Source: VRUE01 sp035707825 (GTDB lineage: Bacteria; Actinomycetota; Thermoleophilia; Solirubrobacterales; 70-9). From it: 8,559 nucleotides of DNA. Of this stretch, positions 1 to 6,671 are shown piece after piece. The notes under the pieces were generated by a model. It did no database searches and was not told the origin of the DNA. It saw only the letters and a list, made by a program, of their open reading frames with translations. Position 1 is the stretch's first letter, and each line of letters opens with the position of its first letter. The stretch lies in assembly GCA_035707825.1 (NCBI GenBank), contig DASSTR010000097.1:1-8559 (forward strand). Direction: 5' to 3'. Position numbers and translations under genes: made by a program.

Positions 1-445
1 CGATCGCCGCCCAGGGCTCGTCCGACCCGCAGACGAGCTGAACAGCCTCGGCGGTGCTGCTGAAGCTCCGCCGCTCCGCCGCCGGCAGCTGCTCGCGCAG
101 GAACCGCGCGCATTGGGCCAGGGGCTGGGGATGGGAGAGCACCGCCTCCACCTGCTCGAGGTCTAGCGGCTCGCGCGCGATCAGGTGAAGGCTGACGGCG
201 AAGTCGTGCTGGCCGACGATGGTGACGCCGTGGGCGTCGAAGGCGAGGGTGTCGAGAGTGCTGCGCACGGAGCCCTCGATCGAGTTCTCGAAAGGGACGA
301 GGGCCCGATCGGCGCCGCCCTCCTCGACGGCGAGGATCGCATCGTGGACGGTGGCCGTCCGCAGCGGCTCGTAGTCACCCGAAGCGGCCTCGCCGAGGGC
401 GTCCTCGGTGAAGGTGCCGGCCGGGCCGAGATAGGCGATCCGCAT
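1..445 (-). CDS. pheA: Prephenate dehydratase, N-terminal part (cut by window edge)
   Basis: Prephenate dehydratase converts prephenate to phenylpyruvate, the committed step of phenylalanine synthesis, in the cytoplasm. Reading the minus strand from the ATG at 445-443 gives 148 residues open to the edge. The family start MRIAYLGPAGTFTEDAL (residues 1-17) is clear, followed by VPFENSIEGSV (50-60), LSHPQPLAQC (103-112) and STAEAV (130-135), all characteristic of the substrate-binding lobes. The catalytic Thr-Arg-Asp motif and the C-terminal ACT regulatory domain would lie beyond position 1, so catalytic integrity and feedback control cannot be judged. The start is fixed by the family pattern; a weak AGGGCAG precedes it. 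It lies 70 bases downstream of the CARDB protein gene on the same strand, so cotranscription is possible but no functional link is evident. Confidence 0.95.
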   Translation of the reverse strand, partial: MRIAYLGPAGTFTEDALGEAASGDYEPLRTATVHDAILAVEEGGADRALVPFENSIEGSVRSTLDTLAFDAHGVTIVGQHDFAVSLHLIAREPLDLEQVEAVLSHPQPLAQCARFLREQLPAAERRSFSSTAEAVQLVCGSDEPWAAI

Positions 446-515
446 CTGCCCTATGAGAACAGGTCGCCGCGGCTCCCGCGCAGCGGGGCCGTTCGCGACT
501 CGCCGCCGCCGCGGC

Positions 516-1559
516 TCATTCGAATTCGACCGTGTAGGAGGCCTTGTTGTTGTCGGCGACCTGCTCGCCCGGAACGGTCTGGACGTTCACTTCGATCGTC
601 GCCTGCCCGCTCGGCGCCGGCGTCAAGGGGATCGCGACGCTCTGCGTTTCTCCGGGTTCGATGGAGCTGATGTCCTGCTGCAGCGTGCTGCCGCCGTTGA
701 CGGTGACCGACACGGTGACGCCGTTCTCGGTCGATTCGCCCTGGTTCTGAACGCTCACTTCGACTTCGGGCGTTTCTTCGCCGGCGACCGCGGTGGTCGA
801 GTCGGCAACCAGCGCGGTGCCGTTGATGCCGGTGGAGATCAGGCCGAGCCCGTGCACGCCTTCGGTTTCCGAAGCGCTGGCGCCGCTGACGAGAGAGAGG
901 GCCGAGCTGATCGAGCTTTCTTCGAGCCACTGGGTCCCGGCCGGCACGACGGCGCTCTTCGGCACGTCGTCGCCTTCGATGCCGTTGTCGGCGAGCACGC
1001 CGTTGATTTCCGGCCTCGCCACCGAGGCGTAGAGGACGTCGCTGGCCATCAGCACCTGCATCTGCTTGGCGATCACGGCGATCGCGTGCTCGGACCCGAT
1101 GTCGCCGAGGGCGGTGCTCATGTTGTCGGCGATTTCACCCATCGCGGCCGCGCGCAGCTCGTAGACCAGTTCGAGCGAGCGCTGGGCGTGGCTCATGTCG
1201 CCCGGCGTGTCGAGGCCCTCGATCCGGGTTGCGTAGGTGTCCATGGCGCTGCGGTCGGCGCTGACCTCGGTGGTGAATTCCTTGACCGAGAGGTCTTCCG
1301 GGTTGGAGAGCCTTGCGAAGAACGCCTTGCTCGTCTGGTTCGTCTCGTCGACGATCTGGGTGACGTTGCGCGCGTAGTCCTTCAGGGCGCGCTCCTTGCG
1401 GGCGTTGAGGCAGCCCTTCACCCCCAGCACGAGCAGGATCAGCACGAGCAACCCTCCCCCGAGGGCGGCGCCTCGCCGGATCATGATCTGCTGCCGTTTG
1501 TCTCGGCGCGGTGGACGGGGGCGCCGCGATGCCGGCTGGACTACTGGGGAATCCTCCAA
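516..1559 (-). CDS. Membrane-anchored protein with C-terminal CARDB domain
   Basis: The function is unknown. With the TTG start at 1559 the protein has 347 residues. A basic, proline/arginine-rich cytoplasmic head (about 10-29) precedes a single membrane helix (about 30-47, GLLVLILLVLGVKG), so the rest is predicted to be outside the cell. Residues 52-170 look mostly helical, with charged and alanine-rich runs and no recognised family. A Ser/Thr/Ala-rich stretch leads to a final domain of about 95 residues (EVEVSVQNQGES, then IEPGETQSVAIPL, ending in VADNNKASYTVEFE) that matches the CARDB/Ig-like beta-sandwich pattern, usually a wall or surface adhesion module. TTG 1559 is preferred because GGAGAG (1565-1570) sits 5 bases upstream and a promoter-like pair lies just before it. 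The alternative is ATG 1484, giving 322 residues, which lacks a ribosome site. It is transcribed divergently from the neighbouring kinase. Confidence 0.8.
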   Translation of the reverse strand: MEDSPVVQPASRRPRPPRRDKRQQIMIRRGAALGGGLLVLILLVLGVKGCLNARKERALKDYARNVTQIVDETNQTSKAFFARLSNPEDLSVKEFTTEVSADRSAMDTYATRIEGLDTPGDMSHAQRSLELVYELRAAAMGEIADNMSTALGDIGSEHAIAVIAKQMQVLMASDVLYASVARPEINGVLADNGIEGDDVPKSAVVPAGTQWLEESSISSALSLVSGASASETEGVHGLGLISTGINGTALVADSTTAVAGEETPEVEVSVQNQGESTENGVTVSVTVNGGSTLQQDISSIEPGETQSVAIPLTPAPSGQATIEVNVQTVPGEQVADNNKASYTVEFE

Positions 1560-1591
1560 GATGGCTCTCCAAGCGGTTTGGCTGGGCGGAG

Positions 1592-1622
1592 AGTATGCAC
1601 GCTGGGGAGGTCGCCGCGTCAA
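1592..1622 (-). promoter_or_regulatory. Possible sigma70-type promoter for the CARDB protein gene
   Basis: On the minus strand TTGACG (1622-1617, 5 of 6 matches to TTGACA) is followed after 19 bases by CATACT (1597-1592, 4 of 6 matches to TATAAT). The spacer is longer than the ideal 17 bases. Transcription would begin near 1585, giving a leader of about 26 bases that contains the GGAGAG and the TTG start at 1559. This is a by-eye match in GC-rich DNA and is tentative. Confidence 0.3.
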
Positions 1623-1690
1623 GACCCGCAGCAAACGTTGCGTTTTTGCAAGATCGGCCAGGGCAGGAGGCATGGCCACTGCGGCGAAGT

Positions 1691-1698
1691 GGGAGGAG
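1691..1698 (+). promoter_or_regulatory. Ribosome binding site of the lone kinase gene
   Basis: GGGAGGAG lies directly before the TTG at 1701. Measured from GGGAGG the spacing is 4 bases, which is short but workable. It is the only good ribosome site near the point where the kinase domain begins, and it supports the TTG start over longer forms of the reading frame. Confidence 0.5.
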
Positions 1699-1700
1699 TT

Positions 1701-2618
1701 TTGGTTGGCTCTCTCGTCCTCAACCGGTTCCTGATCGAGCGCCGCATCGGCAGCGGCGGCTTCGGCACCGTCTACGAGGCCTGGGACGGCCGCCTCGAGC
1801 GGCCGGTCGCGGTCAAGGCGATCGAATCGCGCGGAGAGTCGGGCCGGCGCGTACTGCGCGAGGCACAGGCGGCGGCGCGGCTCAACCACCCCGGTATCGT
1901 CACCCTCTATGAGTTGGGGGAGGAGGACGGCAACGCCCTCCTCGTCACCGAGTTGGTCGACGGCGCGACGCTCGCCGGCCTCTGCCGCGAAGGGGTCCTC
2001 AGCGATCGCGAGATCGCAGAGATCGGCGCCGATCTCTGCGAGGCCCTCGACCATGCCCACTCCCGCTCCGTGGTGCACCGAGACATCAAGCCGCAGAACG
2101 TCCTCGTCACCGACGACGGCGAGCCGCGGGCCAAGCTGATGGACTTCGGCATCGCCCGCCTCACCGACGCCGCCGCGCTCACCGCGCCCGGCGACGTGGT
2201 CGGCACGCTCGCCTACATGGCGCCGGAGCAGGCCGAAGGCCGCCAAGCCGGGCCCGAAGCCGACGTCTACTCGCTGGCGCTGATGCTCTTCGAGTGCTGG
2301 AGCGGCGACAACCCGAACCAGCGGGCCACCCCGGCCGCCACGGCTCGCGCGATCGGCAGCCGCCTGCGGCCGCTGCGCCGCCTGCGGCCCGATCTGCCGC
2401 GCGATCTGACCGAAACGGTCGATGCCTGCCTGGAGCCGCGCCCCAGCCGCCGACCGTCGCTCGAGGAACTGGGCACGGCGATCGAGGATGCCCTCGACCT
2501 GCTGGCCGATCACCCCCCGCGCCAGGCCGGCTCGCTACGCCTGCGGCTCGGAGTCGCAGCCGTCGCAGCCGTGCTGGGCGCCTGGCTGGCAGTCGGCCAC
2601 GTCGCCTTCCTGCCTTGA
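1701..2618 (+). CDS. Ser/Thr protein kinase with C-terminal membrane helix and no sensor domain
   Basis: This is a Hanks-type kinase that transfers phosphate from ATP to Ser/Thr of target proteins; the target is unknown. Of its 305 residues, 9-265 form the kinase: Gly-loop GSGGFGTV (17-24), ATP lysine K39, helix-C glutamate E54, catalytic loop HRDIKPQN (126-133), DFG at 148-150, YMAPEQ (172-177) and the late arginine motif RPSRRPS (247-253). All key residues are present, so it should be active. After a short basic linker one hydrophobic helix (about 283-304) ends the protein, which therefore has no PASTA or other outside domain. The TTG start gives VGSLVLNRFLIERRIG, the usual PknB-type opening; the reading frame stays open far upstream, but that part is antisense to the CARDB gene and not kinase-like. 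It sits 97 bases before the fha-pknB operon and diverges from the CARDB protein gene, suggesting an envelope-related role by position only. Confidence 0.88.
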   Translation: MVGSLVLNRFLIERRIGSGGFGTVYEAWDGRLERPVAVKAIESRGESGRRVLREAQAAARLNHPGIVTLYELGEEDGNALLVTELVDGATLAGLCREGVLSDREIAEIGADLCEALDHAHSRSVVHRDIKPQNVLVTDDGEPRAKLMDFGIARLTDAAALTAPGDVVGTLAYMAPEQAEGRQAGPEADVYSLALMLFECWSGDNPNQRATPAATARAIGSRLRPLRRLRPDLPRDLTETVDACLEPRPSRRPSLEELGTAIEDALDLLADHPPRQAGSLRLRLGVAAVAAVLGAWLAVGHVAFLP

Positions 2619-2642
2619 GGAGCGGCGGGAAGCGGGTATAGC
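2615..2642 (+). promoter_or_regulatory. Possible promoter for the fhaA-pknB operon
   Basis: TTGAGG (2615-2620) and TATAGC (2637-2642), each matching 4 of 6 consensus bases, are separated by 16 bases. The first hexamer overlaps the stop codon of the upstream kinase. Transcription would start near 2649, giving a leader of about 67 bases before fhaA. A second TTGACC at 2650-2655 has no convincing -10 partner. The 97-base gap between the kinase and fhaA is one of the largest same-strand gaps here and a sensible place for the operon promoter, but readthrough from the kinase is also possible. Confidence 0.3.
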
Positions 2643-2702
2643 CCGGGGTTTGACCATCTAGGATTTCAGCCGGTTTTCCCGCCCGGGAGCCGCGACCGCC
2701 GC

Positions 2703-2709
2703 AAAGGAG
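2703..2709 (+). promoter_or_regulatory. Strong Shine-Dalgarno sequence that decides the fhaA start
   Basis: AAAGGAG is a near-perfect match to the anti-Shine-Dalgarno sequence. Six bases (CGACCG) separate it from the ATC at 2716. The first conventional start codon in frame, TTG 2734, is 24 bases away, too far to use this site, and nothing purine-rich stands directly before that TTG. Confidence 0.7.
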
Positions 2710-2715
2710 CGACCG

Positions 2716-3486
2716 ATCAGCCTTCTACGCAACTTGGAGAGCCGCATTGAAGGCCTGGTAGAGGGCGTCTTCAGCCGCGCCTTCAGCTCTGAGGTCCAGC
2801 CGGTCGAACTCGCGCGGCGCCTGGCCAAGGAAATGGACGCCCACAAGACCGCCGGCGTCGCCAGGGTCTACGTCCCGAACGAGTACACGGTCTACCTCTC
2901 GCGGCAGGACCGCACGAAGCTGGAAGGCTACGAGCGCGCGCTCGAGCAGGAGCTCTCCGGTTACCTGCTGGAGCACGCGCGGCGGCGGAGCTACGACCTC
3001 CTGACCCGCCCGACGGTCGAGTTCAAGACCGACGAGCGGCTGCGCCTTGGGGAGTTCGGGATCCAGACTCGCCTCGTCAAGCCGCCGGTCCACGAGGGCG
3101 AGAGCGCCCGGCAGGGCGACGAGGGCCACACGATGGTCTACTCGGCGGTGCACAACCGAGACGATGCCGCCGTCCCCGTCGAGGCCGCCGCGGCATCGGT
3201 CGCGACGCGCGCGGTCGTCTCCCTCGACGATCGCCGCTACGTCCTCGAAGGCCCACGGGCGCGGATCGGCCGCTCCAAGGACGCCGAGTGCGTGCTGCGC
3301 GACCCCAACGTCTCGCGCCACCACGCCGAGCTGCAGCGCTCACCGAACGGGGATTGGACGATCGCCGACCTCGGCTCGACCAACGGGGTCAAGGTGAACG
3401 GCCGGCGGGTCGCATCCACCCGCCTCACCCCCGGCGACCAGGTCACCCTGGGCACGACGACCTTCCGGTTCGATATCGAGAAATAG
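2716..3486 (+). CDS. fhaA: FhaA: DUF3662 and FHA domain phosphopeptide-binding protein, probable ATC start
   Basis: FhaA is a cytoplasmic phosphothreonine-binding adaptor; in mycobacteria the family binds phosphorylated partners such as the MurJ-associated pseudokinase and tunes peptidoglycan synthesis. Read from 2716 it has 256 residues. The N-terminal DUF3662 domain (about 1-118) contains the typical RNLESRIEGLVEGVF opening, EVQPVELARRLAKEMD and VYVPNEYTVYLS. A short acidic/alanine linker precedes an FHA domain (about 165-256) with the phosphate-binding set GRS (185-187), SRHH (200-203) and STNG (221-224). The linker is far shorter than in Mycobacterium tuberculosis FhaA. The in-frame stop upstream is TAG 2659-2661, and between it and TTG 2734 there is no ATG, GTG, TTG or CTG. 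Family alignment and ribosome-site spacing favour ATC 2716; TTG 2734 would drop six conserved residues (start plus SLLRN). Three bases separate it from fhaB. Confidence 0.93.
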   Translation: MSLLRNLESRIEGLVEGVFSRAFSSEVQPVELARRLAKEMDAHKTAGVARVYVPNEYTVYLSRQDRTKLEGYERALEQELSGYLLEHARRRSYDLLTRPTVEFKTDERLRLGEFGIQTRLVKPPVHEGESARQGDEGHTMVYSAVHNRDDAAVPVEAAAASVATRAVVSLDDRRYVLEGPRARIGRSKDAECVLRDPNVSRHHAELQRSPNGDWTIADLGSTNGVKVNGRRVASTRLTPGDQVTLGTTTFRFDIEK

Positions 3487-3489
3487 ACA

Positions 3490-3972
3490 GTGGACTACGA
3501 GCCGATCTCCGTAGCGCTGAAGTTCGGCTTTCTGGCCGTCCTCTATCTCTTCCTGCTCTGGATCGCGCGCAGCGCGCTCAAGGACCTGCGCCGCACCGTC
3601 TCCCCGGCACCCGACGCGACCGGCTTCCATCACGCTCCCGTCTTCGACGATCCGCCGGGCGCCGGGGATGCCTGGCTGGTGGCGGTGCGCGGCGGCGGCC
3701 TCGGGGCCGGCGAGCGCTTCGATCTGATCGGCGGACTCTCGATCGGCCGCTCCAAAGACGCCGACGTGCAGATCGACGATCGCTATGCCTCCGGCCTGCA
3801 CGCAAGGATCTTCTCCCGCGATCGACGCACCTACATCGAGGACATGAACTCAACCAACGGAACGCTGCTCAACCAGGCCGAGCTGAAGGGCGAGGCCGAG
3901 CTGATCGACGGCGACGTGGTCCGCATCGGCGACACCGAGTTCAAGTTCGAGGCGACGGGAAGAGGGCCCTGA
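3490..3972 (+). CDS. fhaB: FhaB: membrane-anchored FHA domain protein
   Basis: FhaB (FipA in mycobacteria) is a small membrane-tethered phosphothreonine reader that links kinase signalling to the division machinery. Its 160 residues consist of one N-terminal membrane helix (about 9-27, VALKFGFLAVLYLFLLWIA), a linker of about 35 residues with a threonine in RRTVSP (34-39), and an FHA domain (about 62-155) with GRS (86-88), SGLH (101-104) and NSTNG (120-124). The length matches the family (about 155 residues in mycobacteria). The GTG start follows the fhaA stop after three bases and has only a weak ribosome site, so translation probably depends on coupling to fhaA. Its stop codon shares one base with the ATG of the phosphatase gene. 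Confidence 0.93.
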   Translation: MDYEPISVALKFGFLAVLYLFLLWIARSALKDLRRTVSPAPDATGFHHAPVFDDPPGAGDAWLVAVRGGGLGAGERFDLIGGLSIGRSKDADVQIDDRYASGLHARIFSRDRRTYIEDMNSTNGTLLNQAELKGEAELIDGDVVRIGDTEFKFEATGRGP

Positions 3973-5300
3973 TGCTGCGCGTCGAGGACCAGGCCTTCCG
4001 CACGGACACCGGCCGGCAGCGCAACGCCAACGAGGACGCCTTCTACGTACGCCCCCCGATCTTCGTCGTCGCCGACGGCATGGGCGGCGCGCAGGCCGGC
4101 GAGGTCGCCTCGAGCGCCGCCGCCAAGGCATTCGACCGCGACCTTCCCGACCTCCCTCCGGAGCGGGTCCTGCGCGAGACGATCGAAGGCGCCAACCGCG
4201 AGATCCACGAGCTCGCCCGCGAGGACCCCTCCCGAGCCGGGATGGGGACGACGATCACCGCCGCGATCGTCAACGCGGCGAACGAGGAGGTGGGCATCGG
4301 CCACGTCGGCGACAGCCGCGCCTACCGCCTCCGCGACGGCCAGCTCGAGCGCCTCACGCGCGACCACTCCCTGGTCGAGGAAATGCGCCGCAAAGGCCAG
4401 ATCACCGACGAGCAGGCCGAGGAGCATCCGCAGCGCTCGATCATCACGCGCGCCCTCGGGCCCGAGCCAGAGGTCGACGTCGACGTGCAGACGGTGCCCG
4501 CCAGCCCGGGGGACGTCTTCCTGCTCTGCTCCGACGGGTTGACGACGATGGTCTCCGAGGAGCGGATCGGCCGAATCCTCAGCGGCGCCACCTCGATGGA
4601 GGCGGCCGTCCGCGCCCTGGTCGATGAGGCCAACCGGGCCGGCGGGCGCGACAACATCACAGCCCTCGCCTTCCGCGTCGAAGACGCGGCCGCTCCGCGG
4701 GCCGCCCCGGCGACCAGGGCCCCCGTCGACGAGGGCGCGACCCTGGTTGGCGCCGCGGCTGAGGAGGCCGGCCTCACCGCGACCGAGGTCAGGCGGCGCG
4801 CCGCCGCCGAGGCGGCAAGGAAACGCCGTGAGGAACAGGCGGCGAAACCGCGGCGGCGGCGCCTGCGGACAGCGGGCAAGGTCGCAGCAGTGGCGCTGGC
4901 CGTCGCGGCCCTTGTTCTCGGCGCTTGGTACGGCAGCCGCCAGATCTGGTTCCTCGGCACCGATTCGGGAGGGAGGGTCGCCCTCTATAGAGGCCTGCCC
5001 TACGAGCTGCCCTTCGGGATCGACCTCTACGAAGAGCACTACGCGAGCCCGGTCCAGACCTCCTCGCTGCCGCCCAATCGCCAGGACTCGGTCACCGGCC
5101 ACGACCTTCGCTCGCGCTCCGACGCGACTTCCCTGATCGAAGACATCGAACGCTCGCAGGGGATCGGGGCGCCGGCGAACCAACAGCCGCAGAGTCAGGA
5201 AGGCAAGACGGATAGCAAGGCAAGCCAGCCCAAGGGAGGACAGCCGCAGAGCCGGGAGGGCAAGACGGAGGACCAGACCGGCAAACAGGGCGGCCGGTGA
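3972..5300 (+). CDS. pstP: PP2C-family Ser/Thr protein phosphatase with membrane anchor (PstP-like)
   Basis: This metal-dependent phosphatase removes phosphate from Ser/Thr on the operon's kinases and their targets. Of 442 residues, 1-237 form the catalytic PP2C domain on the cytoplasmic side, with metal and phosphate ligands in NEDAF (20-24), DGMGG (35-39), GHVGDSR (110-116), SDG (187-189) and GGRDN (224-228); none is missing. A charged Ala/Arg-rich juxtamembrane segment (240-300) leads to one membrane helix (about 302-320). The predicted outside part (321-442) starts with a compact segment, GRVALYRGLPYELPFGIDLY (334-353), and ends in a hydrophilic Gln/Gly/Lys-rich tail with two copies of QPQS(Q/R)EGKT. 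The ATG overlaps the fhaB stop by one base and GGAAGAGG (3958-3965) is its ribosome site. The outer tail is shorter than in mycobacterial PstP and is not otherwise recognised. Confidence 0.95.
   Translation: MLRVEDQAFRTDTGRQRNANEDAFYVRPPIFVVADGMGGAQAGEVASSAAAKAFDRDLPDLPPERVLRETIEGANREIHELAREDPSRAGMGTTITAAIVNAANEEVGIGHVGDSRAYRLRDGQLERLTRDHSLVEEMRRKGQITDEQAEEHPQRSIITRALGPEPEVDVDVQTVPASPGDVFLLCSDGLTTMVSEERIGRILSGATSMEAAVRALVDEANRAGGRDNITALAFRVEDAAAPRAAPATRAPVDEGATLVGAAAEEAGLTATEVRRRAAAEAARKRREEQAAKPRRRRLRTAGKVAAVALAVAALVLGAWYGSRQIWFLGTDSGGRVALYRGLPYELPFGIDLYEEHYASPVQTSSLPPNRQDSVTGHDLRSRSDATSLIEDIERSQGIGAPANQQPQSQEGKTDSKASQPKGGQPQSREGKTEDQTGKQGGR
5184..5269 (+). repeat. Imperfect 57-base-period coding repeat in the phosphatase tail
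   Basis: Two 29-base copies (5184-5212 and 5241-5269) differ at a few positions and encode QPQSQEGKT and QPQSREGKT, 19 codons apart. The period is a multiple of three, so the reading frame is kept. The segment lies in the disordered, extracytoplasmic C-terminus. Confidence 0.85.
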
Positions 5301-5301
5301 G

Positions 5302-5346
5302 ATGAGCCGCCACCGCGGAGCGGCCAGCAGGCGGGTGGAGCCATGA
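5302..5346 (+). other. Possible 14-residue leader reading frame before ftsW
   Basis: ATG 5302 opens a frame for MSRHRGAASRRVEP and stops at TGA 5344-5346, which overlaps the ftsW start as ATGA. It fills the 42-base gap between the phosphatase and ftsW. The only ribosome site is GGTGAG directly against the ATG, which is too close. It could couple translation of ftsW to the phosphatase, or be chance in GC-rich DNA. Confidence 0.2.
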
Positions 5347-6671
5347 CCTCGGCGAGGAATCGCGAGCTCGGCGCGCTCGTCCCGGTCGCGCTGCTGCTCA
5401 CCGCCGGCTTCGCCGCCGTCTTCGCGCAGGAGAACGCGCGGCTCGGCAACCTCAGCCTGGTCTACGGCGCCTACTTCCTCGCCGTCTGCCTCGCCACCCA
5501 CATCTACCTGCGGATCCGGCTCCCACACGCCGACCCGTACCTGTTCCCGCTGATCGCCACGCTGACGGCATTCGGCCTGGTGATGATCTACCGCATCGAC
5601 GAAACCCTGGCGCGCGACCAGGCCAACTGGTTCGTCCTCGGCCTCGTCCTCTTCGCGCTGACGATCCAGTTGCTGCGCGACTACCAGGTGCTGGAGCGCT
5701 ACCGGTACACGATCGCCGGGGCCGGCCTGCTGCTGCTGCTGGCGCCGCGGGTGCCCGGCATCGGCCAGCAGGTGAACGGAGCCTTCCTCGGCGTGAAGCT
5801 CGGCCCGCTCGCCTTCCAGCCGGCCGAGTTCGCGAAGATCTGCATCGTCATCTTCCTCGCCAGCTATCTGCGCGAGCACCGCGAGGTGATGATCGTCGGG
5901 GCGCGGCGCGTCCTCGGCGTCACCCTGCCGCCACTGAAGCACCTCGGGCCGCTGCTGGTCGTCTGGGGCGCCTCGATGTTCATGCTCGTCTTCATCCGCG
6001 ACCTGGGCAGCTCGCTGATGTTCTTCGCCGCTTTCCTCGCCCTCCTCTACGTCGCCACCGGCCGTTTCTCATTCGTGGCGATCGGGATGACCATGTTCCT
6101 GCTCGGCGCCTGGTTCTTCGCCTCCACGGTTCCGCACGTCCACGACCGGGTCGACATCTGGCTCGATCCCTACGCGCACCCGAAGACGAGCGGCTACCAG
6201 ATCCTGCAGTCGATCTTCGCCCAGGCAGACGGCGGCCTCTTCGGCAAGGGCTTCGGCCAGGGGCTGATCACGGTTCCGGGCACCCACTATGCGCTGCTGC
6301 CGGCGGCGCAGACCGACACGATCTACTCGCTGATCGTCAACGAGTTGGGCCTCTTCGGCGCCTGCGCGGTGATCCTGATCTATCTGCTGATAGCCGCTCG
6401 GGGCTTCAAGATCGCCCTGATCGCCGACGACGGCTTCTCGAAGCTGCTGGCCGCCGGCCTCACCGCCGTCTTCGCGATCCAGGCCTTCGTGATCATCGGC
6501 GGCGTCACGCGCGTGATTCCTCTGACCGGCGTCACCCTGCCCTTCATCAGCTACGGCGGCAGCTCGATCGTCGCCAACTTCGTCCTCCTGGCATTGCTGC
6601 TGCTGATCTCCGATCGAGCCCGCCGCGAGCTGGATAGCAACCCCAGCCGGTTGGACGGGGGGCGGCTGTGA
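5343..6671 (+). CDS. ftsW: FtsW/RodA-type SEDS peptidoglycan glycosyltransferase
   Basis: SEDS proteins polymerise glycan strands from lipid II in the membrane, working with a class B penicillin-binding protein. The 442 residues are mostly hydrophobic, with about 10-12 membrane helices. Family marks are FQPAEFAKI (158-166), IRDLGSS (218-224) with D220 at the place of the catalytic aspartate, TSGYQILQS (282-290), AQTDTIYSLIVNELGLFG (322-339) and PLTGVTLPFISYGGSS (393-408). The ATG at 5343 has GGTGGAG close by (5334-5340). It overlaps pbpA by four bases (GTGA), so the polymerase and its cross-linking partner are translationally coupled. In mycobacteria the gene in this slot is named rodA; whether this copy serves division or elongation cannot be settled from the sequence alone. 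Confidence 0.95.
   Translation: MTSARNRELGALVPVALLLTAGFAAVFAQENARLGNLSLVYGAYFLAVCLATHIYLRIRLPHADPYLFPLIATLTAFGLVMIYRIDETLARDQANWFVLGLVLFALTIQLLRDYQVLERYRYTIAGAGLLLLLAPRVPGIGQQVNGAFLGVKLGPLAFQPAEFAKICIVIFLASYLREHREVMIVGARRVLGVTLPPLKHLGPLLVVWGASMFMLVFIRDLGSSLMFFAAFLALLYVATGRFSFVAIGMTMFLLGAWFFASTVPHVHDRVDIWLDPYAHPKTSGYQILQSIFAQADGGLFGKGFGQGLITVPGTHYALLPAAQTDTIYSLIVNELGLFGACAVILIYLLIAARGFKIALIADDGFSKLLAAGLTAVFAIQAFVIIGGVTRVIPLTGVTLPFISYGGSSIVANFVLLALLLLISDRARRELDSNPSRLDGGRL

Noticed and set aside
1402..1425. Lipoprotein signal at VKGC in the CARDB protein
   Set aside because: The cysteine follows a membrane helix, but lysine at -2 does not fit the lipobox, and a basic head of about 29 residues before the helix suggests a plain membrane anchor.
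453..1700. Long plus-strand reading frame continuous with the lone kinase
   Set aside because: It is the antisense of the CARDB protein gene, rich in Arg, Gly, Asp and His as GC-rich shadow frames are. The kinase family pattern begins only after the ribosome site at 1691-1698.
1672..1734. 20-codon frame overlapping the lone kinase start
   Set aside because: GCAGGAGG is only one base from its ATG, too close to work, and the peptide is not recognisable.
1560..2513. Upstream extension of the CARDB protein on the minus strand
   Set aside because: The frame is open across the antisense of the kinase, but there is no ribosome site, and ATG 1673 has no purine-rich run before it. TTG 1559 with GGAGAG fits better.
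2677..2688. TCCCG-CC-CGGGA inverted repeat before fhaA as a terminator
   Set aside because: Arms of five bases with a two-base loop cannot form a normal hairpin and no T-run follows it.
2734..2736. TTG as the fhaA start
   Set aside because: It has no ribosome site at a usable distance and would remove the conserved SLLRN residues. It remains the fallback if AUC initiation is disproved.
3831..5942. 703-codon minus-strand reading frame opposite the phosphatase and ftsW
   Set aside because: It covers two clear genes on the other strand, has shadow-like composition (Arg/Gly/Ala/Asp-rich) and shows no domain.
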